NCBI RefSeq assembly: GCF_003344965.1 | Contig: NZ_CP031194.1 | Coordinates: forward strand, 7,006,001 to 7,070,000 | Reading direction: 5' to 3' | Length of the DNA stretch: 64,000 nt | Origin: Streptomyces paludis | Lineage (GTDB): Bacteria > Actinomycetota > Actinomycetes > Streptomycetales > Streptomycetaceae | Part shown: one piece after another, positions 63,718 through 64,000 of the stretch | Layout: each line of letters starts with the position of its first letter | How positions within the stretch are numbered: position 1 is the stretch's first letter | Made by a program: the position numbers and the translations under genes | The notes under the pieces: model-generated | Told to the model about the DNA's origin: nothing | Database searches by the model: none | What the model saw: the letters and a program-made list of their open reading frames with translations, nothing else

Positions 63718-64000
63718 ATGAACGAACAGATCGTCAGCGGTACGGTGTGCGCGGCCCTCGCGGACTCCGTACGGCCGCTGCGCCGGGCCGGCGAGTTCAG
63801 CGGCGTTCCCGGGTGTATCGCCGAGGCCCGGCTGCTCGCCGCCCAGTTCCTCCAGCAGCTGGAGGCCGAGTGGCTCGCCGCCCTCGGCGAACGGACGACC
63901 GGCGATCTGATGCTGGTCGTCAGCGAGCTGGTGACCAACGCCGAGCGGCACAGCCACGGCCCGTATCTGCTGGAGCTGGAGGGCACGGACCGGCAGGTGC
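63718..64000 (+). CDS. ATP-binding protein (anti-sigma/SpoIIAB-like HATPase), truncated by window edge
   Basis: The first 94 codons of a GHKL ATPase of the small Streptomyces regulator type: MNEQIVSGTVCAALADSV start and N-box LVVSELVTNAERHSHG. ATG 63718 after AGGAG. The C-terminus is outside the window. Confidence 0.8.
   Translation, partial: MNEQIVSGTVCAALADSVRPLRRAGEFSGVPGCIAEARLLAAQFLQQLEAEWLAALGERTTGDLMLVVSELVTNAERHSHGPYLLELEGTDRQV

Overview
The window is high-GC actinobacterial DNA, almost certainly Streptomyces. Third codon positions are G/C-rich, many starts are GTG or TTG, genes are chained by ATGA/GTGA overlaps, and there is a conservon (CvnABCD), a SARP regulator and a gene carrying rare TTA (bldA) codons. 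Its core, about 4.1-36.0 kb, is a prodiginine (red pigment) biosynthetic gene cluster whose gene content and order match the Streptomyces coelicolor red cluster from redF to redD.

Left flank (1-4.0 kb): a truncated STM4015-family leucine-rich protein, a PfkB sugar kinase, a metallo-beta-lactamase-fold hydrolase and a PlsC-type acyltransferase that abuts redF.

Red cluster. The leftward block is redP, an extra redQ, redO, redN, redM, a giant redL fused to redK, redJ, redI, redH, redG and redF. The rightward block, starting from a shared divergent control region near 24.3 kb, is redQ, redR, redS, redT, redU and redV, followed by redZ after a 314-base gap. A second leftward block is redY (30.6 kb), redW, redX and redD (ending at 36.0 kb). 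By analogy with S. coelicolor, RedP/Q/R build a dodecanoyl chain and RedJ releases it. RedL (FAAL-KS-AT-ACP-oxoamine synthase) extends it and condenses it with glycine, and RedK reduces the product to 2-undecylpyrrole. RedM, O, W, X and N build the bipyrrole from proline, malonate and serine. RedV oxidises it and RedI/RedF methylate it to 4-methoxy-2,2'-bipyrrole-5-carbaldehyde (MBC). RedH condenses the two halves and RedG can oxidatively cyclise the alkyl chain. RedU phosphopantetheinylates the carriers. RedZ and RedD are the activators.

Three features stand out in the cluster. (1) RedL and RedK are one reading frame of about 2,659 codons. (2) redQ is present twice as a 250-bp perfect inverted repeat on either side of redP. 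(3) Between redP and the second redQ, two divergent arrays of four heptamers on an exact 11-bp period look like SARP (RedD) operators, each followed by the same spacing and a matching CANACTCGG element.

Right flank (36.6-64 kb): a conservon with a GAF protein; a possibly leaderless XRE-cupin regulator overlapping a GNAT gene; a DinB-like protein; a split transketolase pair; tRNA-Pro(GGG) with a good terminator; a secreted subtilisin; a secreted PIG-L deacetylase with a ricin-type lectin domain; an aminotransferase; a lytic polysaccharide monooxygenase; a GntR regulator with palindromic sites facing a CMD/AhpD protein, a polyamine-type ABC importer, a dipeptidase-family protein and an FAD/NAD(P)-binding protein; an AEC transporter; the D-glucarate catabolic pair kdgD-gudD; and the start of a histidine-kinase-like ATPase.
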